A model generated the notes under the pieces. It saw only the letters and a list, made by a program, of their open reading frames with translations. It was not told the origin of the DNA and did no database searches. Positions 1 to 10,052 of a stretch of 64,000 bases of DNA are shown one piece after another. The DNA is from Brasenia schreberi (lineage: Eukaryota > Streptophyta > Magnoliopsida > Nymphaeales > Cabombaceae), in the NCBI GenBank assembly GCA_036023115.1, contig JAYKKT010000061.1:15211001-15275000 (forward strand), given 5' to 3'. The position numbers and the translations under genes were made by a program. The first letter of the stretch is position 1. Each line of letters begins with the position of its first letter.

Positions 1-2036
1 AAGAAAGAGTTGTAAAAGTAAAATGAAGGCATTTGGAATCAAAATCAATTCTACCTACCAAACTTTTACAAAATAATCATTTTATCCCAACAAACATATT
101 TGAATTCAAAAAACAAAATAGAACATTGAGGGCAACAACGTGGAGGAAAAAAGCTAAGAAAGAACCTCAAAAAATGACAAGACTTATGTTCGGCGATACT
201 TAAGCTCAAGCGAAAAGCATCAAGTGAAAAGTTTAAAATACCCCGATCAAGGGAAATCCTATACTAAGTGACTCTAAAGAGATCAACCTGCTAAGCGAAA
301 AAAGATAAAATCATCAATTTATAACAAAGAAACAAAAAATAAAAAATACTACTAACTAAGGAAGATCGTATACGATGCGACCCTAGACCTCAAGAAGGTT
401 AAAGTAATCCAAAAAGGTTAAAAAAATTAACCCACAGTACAAAAAAGGATAAAAGTACCACCATCGGCTACCACACATGCAATCACAAGCCTCCCGCACC
501 ACCTTCGGCTACCATGTGCCACCACTAGTCACCATGAACTGCCTAGGAGCTACAACCATATCACCAAGCTCACCCCCATGTGTTTGTCGGGACACCCTAC
601 GTACTTGGCAGGACAACATGTATGGCGCGTGGTTACAACCCCATGCGTGGCACGAAGGTGCTCGCCCCTAACATGCAAAATGATTTCTCACATGTTCCAA
701 TGTGCCCAAACATGGTCAAACCATGCTCATCCATACCCAACACATGCCATATGTATCTTGTTGTCCTTCCTATGTGAGGATGCCTTTTGATGGACTGGAT
801 TTGGATTTTGATCAGGTCTAGTGGTTCAAAAAGATCTAATTCAAGAAAATACCTATAAAAGGATGATAAAGGGTGGCCAAGAAAGGGGATTCTAATACAA
901 GAGTGAGTGATAAGCTCAATCAAGGAGGATGTGAAGGAGCTCATTCACATACCAAGAAAGAATTCATCTAAGGAAAAAAGATTGAAAGGGAGAGATATAG
1001 AGATAAAGCCTCAAGCCACCATCTTCTACCCCTTTTTATTGTTTTATTTTTATTGTAAGCTTCGACTCCAACCCTTATAATCTCAAGAGTAACAACAATT
1101 TTCATGCAATAGTATTTCAAAAAGAGGGTTGTTCCAGTATGAAAGCGTGAAGAAAAGAGCTATAGGAAAGAGGAATTCACTATCTTTATAAGATTTTGTT
1201 TCTTCTAGCCCAATATACTCTATATCATATATGTTCTCATGTTTTCTATGGTCATATATTATATCATTCCTTCTCCCCTTTCTTCGATGTATTGATTGTT
1301 TCTAATTCAACTTAAGAAGCTATAAGAGGGATATAACTGTCACATTTATATATGATAGCATGAGTATATAATCACTCTTATGATAGATTAATCAACATAA
1401 GTTTATGTTACGTGAGGGTATTGGGTTATGATTGTATATACTTTCATGCGAGCAATCCTCTTATAGAGAGATATCCTAGAGATCTATATATAGATGAGTT
1501 CCTCTTCAAACGAACATAAGTCATCAATAAAATTCTTTGAGTGATCACTAAACCATTTAGATTCTAACCAAACGCAACATTATTTTTCATAAGGAAATTT
1601 CTTTAGATTTCAGCATATCGTACAAACCTTGTGTGATCTTTGAATTTTCTAGCCACCATTTTCAAACGAAATATTGCCAAATTTTGTTTGCGAGTCAAAC
1701 ACACATTGACGAATATCTATTAAAATTTTTGTAAATTTTGGATACATGGGATGTTCATAAATAAATCATCAAAGATCATACTCAACCCGAAACTGAACTT
1801 GTCTTGATAAAAGTCCTGCAATAGACGTTCATTAAAATTATGATAACTCGGTCTGTATTTATCTAAATACCTTGTGAATCATGTCTTCCGAAAGTTAACA
1901 TCCATATCTTTCCAAATTGATAGGTTTTATAAAAATCAAAAGCTTACGTACAAAGACAAAAGTAGTTTAATAATATTCTAAATTTTAGTGACAAATACTG
2001 TCTAAATTTAAGAATAACACTCGGTTAGAAGATTTT
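1..2036 (+). mobile_element. Gypsy-type LTR, 3' portion (copy A), inserted in an NLR gene
   Basis: This is the copy A equivalent of 47536-49572; its first 250 or so bases lie left of the window. A TATA-like TATAAAA at 854-860 lies about 1.1 kb downstream of the LTR start seen in copy B, and is followed by purine-rich leader-like sequence and AT-rich U5-like sequence. Short frames at 477-944 are in no known family and I do not regard them as genes. The end is set only by where NLR coding sequence resumes, near 2040. Confidence 0.5.
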
Positions 2037-2039
2037 CTC

Positions 2040-3730
2040 ATGTTTTTATTTGATCATCTCACATCCAAAAAAGTATTGGAGAAAAAGTATTGGAACATGG
2101 ATGTCGGCAAAAGTATGGTGGACAAATGTAATGGACTGCCCTTTGCAATTGTTGGCCTCGTGGCTTGGTGTCTAAAAAATCCAGAACGACACAGGAATGG
2201 TGGAAGATTTATGATAGTCTTCAATGGAGAGTAGCTGAAAACGGTTCACTCTGTGGAGTGAGAAGCATTCTAACACTCGCTTACGATGAACTGCCATCTA
2301 ATCTCAAACCATGCTTCAGATATTTCAGTTTGTTTCCTGAAGATTACGTGGTTAGCAGAAATATGTTGATCAGGCTATGGATTGCAGAGGGGCTCATACA
2401 AGAAGTAGATGCCATGATACTGGAGGAGGTAGCAGAAGAGTTCCTTAGAGAGCTAACTGACAGAAACCTTCTACAAGTTGTAAATACTACCATTAATGAC
2501 CGAATAAAAACATTTAGGCTTCATGGTATTATGAGAGATCTGCTCATTTCGTTGTCACGGACAGAGGACTTTGCTATTAATTTTCAGGGGGACAGGAAGA
2601 CAATAGCGGAGACTTTCAGATGTGCAAGGGCATTGGGCTGGGATGTTCTTAGGTTGTCAATTCCACAGGGCAAACAAGATGATGACATCACACCAAAATG
2701 GAGAGGTATGTTCTCACAGATTCAATTCATTAGGGTTTTAGATCTACGAGGTGCTCAAATTAATCAGCTTCCTGACATGGTGGGGGAGCTAATACATTTG
2801 AGATATCTTAGCCGGAGAGACACCAAGATTGAGATTCTCCCGAAGTCCATCGGGAAGAAGCTCTGCAACCTTCAAACTTTGGACATTAGAGGCACCCTTA
2901 TAAAATTTCTGCCAAAAGGGTTACTCAAAATGTTAAGCCTCAGACATTTGTGTATGTCTAGTGACGGCACTGATACTCCAAAGGAAGTGCCTGAGGGTAT
3001 TGGGGTTTTATCAGAATCTTTACAGACGTTTACAGGTGTGGAGGGAGCCAAGGAAAATATGGTAAAAGAGGTTGGGAAGCTAAATAAGTTGGGAAGGTTT
3101 GAAATATACAATGTGAACGAGAAAAATGTGGATCAAGTCTCTGAATCCATCGGTACAATGCACTGTCTCTGGATCACTGTCATTTGATTTGCCAGCATCA
3201 GTAAGAACAGTTATTTTGGATGGACATTGGGAAAGTTTACCACCTGAGTTTGGCTTCTCAACTACATCACAAAACTGCATCTTAGTCACTCGAAATTAAC
3301 TAAGGACCCATTCTTCTATCTTCAATATCTGCCAAAAATGTTACAGCTGACACTCGAGGATGCATATGAAGGACAGCAATTAATGAGTGACAACGGCAGG
3401 TTTGAAAAGCATAAGAAATTGAAGCTCAATGATTTAAAGGACTTGGAATGTGTGATCGTGGAGAAGGGTGAGATGCCAAACCTTCAGTGCCTACGCATCT
3501 CTAGTTGCAAGAAGTTAAAAGGGGTCCCTGAAGGCGTTGAACTTCTCGCTAACCTTCCTGAATCGGTGTTGATGGACATGGGTGATAAGTTCCTGCATCA
3601 CTTTGTCCAGAAAAGTGAAAAAGGTGGAACTGATTTCTCTAAACATCATCGTTGTCCCAGCAGAGGGCTTATTTATGAGAAGGGTGGGAAAATATATCGC
3701 ATTTACCAAAGAATGGTAGAGAGAGAATAA
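2040..3730 (+). pseudogene. CC-NLR disease resistance protein, C-terminal part (RPM1-like), broken, copy A
   Basis: This is an intracellular immune receptor relic. It starts in the NB-ARC with the GLPL-type motif (GLPFAIVG, about 2137-2160). A frameshift follows at about 2160-2190. Frame 2165-3187 then carries the ARC part, with the LWIAEGLIQ motif and an MHD-equivalent FRLHGIMRDL, and leucine-rich repeats up to about 3130. Against the related fragment at 39072-40641 it has lost about 135 bases near 2619 and about 46 bases near 3168; the latter leads to a stop at 3187. A one-base deletion near 3265 separates the last frame, 3338-3730, which has the LRR C-terminus. The 5' half is not in this copy because a Gypsy LTR replaces it upstream. 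It cannot encode a working receptor. The family assignment is firm; RPM1-like is inferred from motif style. Confidence 0.9.
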
Positions 3731-4164
3731 AATTCTAAATCTTGATCATCCTTCAGGCACGTGTGTCCTTTATTCTATTTGCCTTTTGTAATTCGTTTTT
3801 CCTATGCGCTTTCTGTTTCTGTTGATTCTTCCTAATATCATGGTTAGTAGTTCATAACAACACATTAGTTTTCTATGTCCTCTGGTGTCGTGTCAAGCCT
3901 ACTAATCATAAGCGCGGCTGATAATTAAATTACTTTTCTGCTAGAAAATAGGGTTTATTGCAGTTGTATTATTTGATATTTTCTGGTTTGTGAAACATTT
4001 CGGTCCATCCTCTATACATACAATGGAATGGATCATTGCTGTCCTATATTCCATCTTTTCTTCCCCCTCACCACCCCAAAAAACAAAGAGAAAAGTATCA
4101 GCTCCCTTCTTCTGTATTTGGTAATTTGCCTGTGCCATGCTATCGGCTCCCTTAGAATTCAGCT
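3731..4164 (+). other. NLR 3' flank shared with the middle NLR copy
   Basis: There is no coding sequence. The flank is recognisably similar to 40642-40995 (for example the shared TTCGTTTTTCCT and TTTCTGTTTCTGTTGATTCTTC blocks), so the duplication that produced the two NLR families extended about 400 bases past the stop. Similarity ends near GCTATCGG at 4139-4147. Confidence 0.6.
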
Positions 4165-4333
4165 GTGGTGCACAAACCGAATAATTGAAACGAACCGACT
4201 CAAACAATTTGCTTGAGTTCGATTTGGTTACCTAAACAAAAAAGGTTCAGTTTTAATTTTCAAATTTAGAGATAGTTCCACCATCAGTTAACGGCTCTGT
4301 TATTGAACCGAACTGGACGAATTACACACCTAC
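4165..4333. mobile_element. MITE-like element rich in GAACCG motifs, copy A
   Basis: The segment begins GTGGTGCACAAACCGA and ends with the complement of GTAGGTGTGTAATTCG. It carries GAACCG/CGGTTC motifs in both orientations and has no coding sequence. This arrangement is common in small non-autonomous plant DNA transposons. The terminal repeats are imperfect and I could not define a target-site duplication. Confidence 0.4.
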
Positions 4334-4536
4334 ATATATGGATGTTTTTGTTGACACAAACGAGCAAGGGAGGGTGTATTCTACAATAGCCAATAACCGA
4401 GGGATCTACTTGAATAAAAAGCTACATAACTTTCATCATAACTTTTCAACTGGCAGCTCAGGGAAATGAGGTGCCTTGTGGTTCCATAGTAGCTCGCACA
4501 TTGGCAAAATGCTTACCCCTAATTTAGAAATCATTA

Positions 4537-4677
4537 GACCTCCCTCCTGGATCTAAAGTAATTTGTTGTAAATGAATTTTCAAGAAAATGAAAGTTTACG
4601 GTACTATTGACAAATTTAAAGCAAAACTAGTTGCTATGAGTTTTACCAAAAAAGAAGGAACTAAGATAGATGCATAA
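4537..4677 (+). pseudogene. Copia reverse transcriptase fragment, copy A
   Basis: These 47 codons read as the N-terminal edge of a Ty1/Copia reverse transcriptase: DLPPGSKVI, CCK-stop-IFKKMK, then IDKFKAKLVAMSFTKKEG. The conserved Trp of the CKW(I/V)FK motif is TGA. No further pol sequence flanks it, so it is an isolated scrap. Confidence 0.75.
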
Positions 4678-5023
4678 GGAACGATCCAAAAGATGTGTTG
4701 TATCCAAACAAGAACACAAAGTGTGTATATTACTCAAATAATTGTATCATTCCACCCAAGAGTCAGTCCTCTTCTGAAGCGAGACGGTTCCACTGAACAG
4801 GGCTCTTTTGAAAAGTTGTGCAAAGTGGAATTATCTATAGCGGACGACGGGTTCAGCTTATAGAACATTGACTGTATAAACGATCATTATCAAAAGCATC
4901 ACGCAAGAAAGGTTTGAACATGTGCATTGAAAACCGCCACTATTAGCAAAACGTGGACAACTCCATGTTGAATTTCGAGGCAAGCTGAAAGCACTTTCTT
5001 GACGGAGTTGCCGAAATCCGACT

Positions 5024-5144
5024 ATGACAACCACCACGAAATCTTGTTCAATCCGTTGTGAACCAAAATGACCTTCACCTGAATCTGTCGTAAACTAAGG
5101 ATCCCGTCATGCTTCTGAGTATCAAATTTCGTGGTGGTTGTCAT
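5024..5144. repeat. 19-bp perfect inverted repeat with 83-base spacer, copy A
   Basis: ATGACAACCACCACGAAAT at 5024-5042 is exactly complementary to 5126-5144, and partial pairing extends into the flanks. A transcript would fold into a stem-loop. No gene lies in 4680-5893. The rest of that interval is AT-rich with a (TA)n stretch at 5518-5533 and no recognisable feature. Confidence 0.7.
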
Positions 5145-5893
5145 CTTGATCTAATTTCCTACAAAGATAACTTTGTCTTGAAGATTAGCTGGTCAAAAGA
5201 TGGGAATCGACTTGGTAATCAGAAAAGAAAAACGCCCATCGACTTTTTGCAACTGATCATAAAGATTCCCTGCTAACCAAAAGTCTGAAATCGACTAACT
5301 ATTGCTGATCATAAACGGGCGACTTGCTGCACATAGACCGGCAGCAAATTCCATGATTCTCTGTCGACGGGAAACTTATTTATGCAGCTGCTGGACGATC
5401 AAAAGGAAGGGGATTTCAGTCAGAACATAACTAGATCTTAGTTCTTATTTTAATGATTGAATGTATCTTACTTTGGTCAATAACTATGGATAATCCCAAA
5501 TGATGACAGGTTATGTTATATATATATATATACATATATGTATATATGTGTTGTGTTTTGATAAATGATCAAACTCTATTCATACTTTATCATTTAAATC
5601 ATTCCATCTTTAAGATGAACCGTTTATATGATAAAAGAAAAGGTACCGAATATATATAATGCATTAAATATAAGTACAACCGTACTATTAGTTTACATAT
5701 CTACGGTTGATTGTCTATCTTTGGATTAAAATTGAGCAAGTTTAAGCATTTACAATACGCAGATGAATATATATAGATATATACCATTTGATTAGATTTG
5801 AGCATCCATGGAGTTCAAACATTTACTGCTATCTATATAATATATATATTCATAGAGAGAGACTATACAAAACTTCTTGCTTTGCTTCTTAAT

Positions 5894-7943
5894 TTACTTA
5901 AGGTCTTCACTGGAAGACGGGTCAGCCCGGTACCCTTTGTCTGCTTTGAACTGGAGTTCGTTAATGAAATATTGAAGATTTCTTGTTGATGAACCATCAG
6001 GTGAGATTGCCTTCTCCATTTCCCTTTTCAACATTCCAATTTGTGTCCTCAATTCTCTGCCCATTTCTCCATGCATCAACTCATTGATCTTCTCAGCAAC
6101 TTCCTCTTTGGTCACCTTCTGTCTCCTCCCCAGATCAAGTGCAACCTTCCAGTCATCGACTATCAGCTTCCGGTTGCTGAACTGATCTGTTTTAATTGGA
6201 AAAGCCAACATAGGAACCTCATACCACAAGCTTTCAAGCACTGAATTCCAACCACAGTGCGTCAAGAATGCGGAGATGGCCTTGTGAGACAAAACCTCAG
6301 ATTGGCAACACCATGGAATAATGATCCCTCGATCTGATAACTGATCCAAAAGATCATCAGCGAATTGGTTTTGGCCCCCCGACCTATGCACCCATACGAA
6401 ATTACACTGACTCAGTATTATTCCTTTAGTAATTTCCTTACTCTCGCCTGGGCCGACGTCGAAAGTACTGCCAAATGACACATATATGACCGAACCTGGT
6501 TGCTTGGAATTGAGCCACTCAATGCAGTCTGACTCGCGCAAGAAGCTGCTTCCAACTTGCCTCTTGAAATCTTGAAGGGCGTGAAGCGAACCAATGGCTA
6601 GGAAGGGAATATTAAGTGATTGATTAAGGGCCGGCATGGTATCTTGTTCGAGTTCCTGAACCGAGTTGCAGAGGACAAGATCTGCATTTTTTACTGACTC
6701 AAACGATTCAAACACAGCCTGGTGTACGAAAGTAGGAAGGTGAGGTAGTTGTAGATAAGACGGTAGATCCGAAACGTCTATTTTATCCACTCCTGGTATG
6801 TAGTCAATTTGATCCTCCCGTGGATCTGCAAAAATTGTATCTCTATGAATATATAGCGTTAGGATGAGCAACAACTGAATCAGCGAGCACCATATCTGGT
6901 GGTCAATGGATTTAATTGGACAACAACTAAGTTTAATAATACTGACTAATGAGGCCTTTTTCCAAACGTCTTACTTTGTCAGCCATATGGACACTTAGCC
7001 ACCATTGATCTTGTATAACATTAGTATTTAGATCTAAAAAAGCAAGTGTTTTAGTTTTAAAGCTGATATAATATTTACCTTTCAATTTTTATATTATTTT
7101 TATAATACACAAAACAATGATAGAACCTCTTCCTTTCGACTAGCCTCAATCATTATATGAGTGACATCTTTAACATTTCTCCCATCTTACTGAAATATAA
7201 ATTCGGATTACCATGATGGCCTTAAAATTGTGATTCGTAACATAAATCCGAATGAATCTTTTTTGCATTTGAATTTCCTCGGTAGTACCATGGCATGATT
7301 AATCAGCATGCTGTCCTTAAAATTAAAACATTTTTAGATATCTAACTTATTCTTATAAATGAGTATTAGTTATATTGTCCCATTCCCCTCACATTTTCTA
7401 GTCATTACATTGTGATATTAAATAAATTTGTAAGTCTGTGAAATTTATGAGTTACATATAACTTAACTATAACCAAGTTATAAATACATTAACGTGGCAG
7501 ATAATTTTATCTTAGTTTTTGATATTCAATAATACAATATGAACAGTTGCGTACATATCTATAAAGATAACATATTAAGATACAACCAAGGTCATTGGAA
7601 TTACACTATAAGACTGCAGGAGGCTCCTAAGTTGTGATTGTTGGATCAAATTGGAATCTTACTGATCTCCCGTTACCTCAAGTATATATGTATATGTATA
7701 CATATACATATAAAGAGAGAAAGAGTCTAAATTTAAGGAATCCACAAAAATAGAAAACTAAACTTCAGTATTTCTACCATTCAATTGACAAGATCAAGAT
7801 TTGAATTAAAAGTATGATTGTCATTTTATACTTTGTATTAATAATGCTATTGGTTTTATCATCTCAACCGTTCCTCAAACATGAAAAGATTGTGATTTGT
7901 TTCCTATGGTCCTCTATTTTAGGTTTTCTTAATATAGATTCTT

Positions 7944-8000
<57 letters not shown>

Positions 8001-9042
8001 GTATGCATGGGTGCAGAATCATACAAATTAATGATTATGTTCATGTGGATGTCTGATACAATCAATTAATCGTAGAATTTATGAAATTCATATATAAGAA
8101 AATAATTCCTATTTATGTAACGGGTTTTGGTCTTGGTTGCATGAATGATTCCTAAAATCTATGATTGATCCTGGTTCCAAGGTTCCTTCACCTGACATCC
8201 GGCAATTCATCCTTCGCATGATCCTGAGAACGAAACCCGTAAAAATATGCTCATTTATCCGATGTCGAACTCCTTCTTGTAGCCAGGAGATCATTGCTTC
8301 TTGTGCTCACATATTAACAACTAAAAGTATACATTTGAATCCTTGCTATGGTAAAACTAACTTATTATTTTTGTTGCTATTTAATTTTGTCCAGATCATA
8401 GACACTTCGAAGTCCTAATTGTGCCCATTAAATTTCTACTAGATGCCCGAGTGCATCTTTGGGGGATGGTTAGAATGAAAACGACAATGACAATCACGAA
8501 AGACGGAGGAAATTGATAAAACTTATACCGTTAGAAGAGCAATGCCCCTTCTCTCTCAAGAGATGGATATGGCTGTATATTGAGAAGACCGTGGCTGATT
8601 GTGTCCACCACGAGACATGAACGAGCTTGAATTTTCTGGCAATGGCCAGAGACCACAGAAGGAACGTGTCCGCGATGAGGCAAGATGCAGGAGGATCCTC
8701 CGTCACTAATCTCTCAATGCAATCTTCCACATGGCTTCCCATATCATGAATGAGGGAATGGAAGAACCGTTCGATATTCCCAGAGCGATCGAATTCCAGT
8801 GGCAGTCCGTCGCTGACTATGGCACAGCGAATGTCATGGACGGAGGAATTCCCCTGATCGGAAAGCCAAAAATCCGGTGAGTTGAGATTGGAGTTGGATA
8901 CCTGTTGGTGAATGGCTTCTGTTATGATGAAGGTGATTGTGAGGCCTTTGGATGCAAGGCAGGCCGCCAGATGGACGGCCGGATTTAAGTGTCCCCGAAA
9001 CGGGCAAGGAAGGACTACGATGTGGATTTTCTCTCCATCCAT
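5894..9042 (-). CDS. UDP-glycosyltransferase, UGT86A-like, two exons, copy A
   Basis: This is a family-1 glycosyltransferase that moves sugar from a UDP-sugar to a small acceptor, normally in the cytosol; the acceptor is unknown. Exon 1 is 9042-8529 (514 nt). The intron is 8528-6826, with donor G|GTATAAGT and acceptor TTTTTGCAG. Exon 2 is 6825-5894 (932 nt). The split codon joins to Asp172 (DPRED), giving 481 residues, normal for the family. Visible features: GHLNP with the catalytic-type His18; Asp125 in LIADTF; linker; and a full 44-residue PSPG box at residues 343-386 starting WCCQ and ending in Gln, with HCGW at 361-364. WYEVP replaces the more usual W-C-G-V/L-P, a minor oddity. The C-terminus has the WKVALDLG and MEKAIS motifs. 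A (CT)26-like tract lies 13 bases before the ATG. I see no stop or frameshift, so it is probably functional. The 1.7-kb intron carries a (TA)n microsatellite. UGT86A is inferred from motifs and the intron position after GHxxxN. Confidence 0.92.
7949..7998. repeat. (TA)n microsatellite in the UGT intron, copy A
   Basis: About 25 TA units follow a run of T. Copy B has a shorter tract with a TG interruption at its left edge, so this is a length-variable site between the copies. Confidence 0.95.
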
Positions 9043-9052
9043 GGTGTCCTTA

Positions 9053-9055
<3 letters not shown>

Positions 9056-9107
<52 letters not shown>
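9056..9107. repeat. (GA)n microsatellite at the UGT 5' leader, copy A
   Basis: About 26 GA units on the plus strand read as CT on the gene's strand, ending 13 bases upstream of the UGT start codon. It is probably in the 5' UTR or core promoter. Copy B is two bases longer. Confidence 0.95.
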
Positions 9108-9108
<1 letters not shown>

Positions 9109-9614
9109 CTTTTACATTAATATGGAAGTGTAATTCCCTTGCGTCATATACAAGGGCTAATTAAGGATTGAATGTGACGTAGAATGATGACGAACAAATT
9201 CAACCTGAGAGCGTAAAAGACGACGAAATTCAAGGGTTGCACAGGGCAGTGGTTTGATTTCGAAACGTTTCATGGAAAAAACGCTGTCGTTCAAAAGGCA
9301 TCATACACGTATAAATACGTATATATCTATCTATCTATCTACCTATCTATCTATATATACACACTTGCGTGTGCGTATAAAGGTTTTTCACGTTCCCTTT
9401 TCAAGCTTTACAAAGTCTCTCAGCATACTCTGGGAAAACATACATGTCGTTCAAATGGTTGGTTTAATTCATATTTTGGAATCTGTTTTAAGCTGATGCT
9501 GGATTTCATCTCTGACGAGTAATTCAGTGGGCGAGCGTACACAGGCCCAGTTTCTAGTTTGGCTGGTTGGTTTAATTCATGTACACTATGACCCAATAAT
9601 GATCATGCAAAGGG

Positions 9615-9740
9615 TCACCGCACTGAGAGCGTCATTCCACCAGCCATGGCAGTGGATTCATAAGTTGCAGATCGTGAGTTTCATTCCCGGGGAGTGCCTA
9701 CATGGCCTCCACCTCCCTATTGTAACCAAAGAAAAATTGT
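9615..9740 (+). mobile_element. tRNA-derived SINE-like sequence, copy A
   Basis: A Pol III B-box-like GTGAGTTTCATTCCCGGGG is followed by TGGCCTCCACCTCCCTATTGTAA. The 29995-30105 segment has a similar order (GAGTTCGATTCCTGGGG, then TGGCCTCCCCGTTGTAA), so the two look like one short repeat family. No A box is clear. The surrounding 9108-10052 holds a (TATC)n stretch at 9325-9354 and no gene. Confidence 0.35.
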
Positions 9741-10052
9741 AGACGATCAAGCCAAACAAGGGTCAATCTATCTACAAGAACCGGAAATTTTCCGAAAGAA
9801 AAGGTTCCAACAGAACCTGGTTATCCATTTATGTAGGATATGAATAAGATAGACCTTTATCGTTATGAATCTGTACGTAGAAAAGTGAATCTGAACATCT
9901 AAAAAGAAACAAAATAAAACCCAATGGGATTCAGAAACAAATGAGCCAGTTTTGTCTCTAGACCTGCACAAATATCTCGGCTTTTCTAATTTCCGAAACG
10001 TATTATTCATTTAATATATATATCTATCTATATCTAACATTCATCAATAAGG

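Noticed and set aside
477..944. Cluster of four frames of 64-103 codons, repeated at 48012-48479
   Set aside because: The frames conflict on both strands, have no motif, and lie inside the LTR-like insertion; their duplication is explained by the large repeat.
5798..6244. Plus-strand frames over the UGT 3' exon
   Set aside because: Antisense shadows of the UGT coding sequence.
8109..8418. Frames of 61 and 85 codons inside the UGT intron (and 55633-55942)
   Set aside because: No motif, overlapping on opposite strands, and inside an intron with good splice sites.
9056..9107. Arg-Glu repeat protein encoded by the (GA)n tract
   Set aside because: Pure microsatellite translation with no flanking domain; it is the leader of the UGT gene on the other strand.
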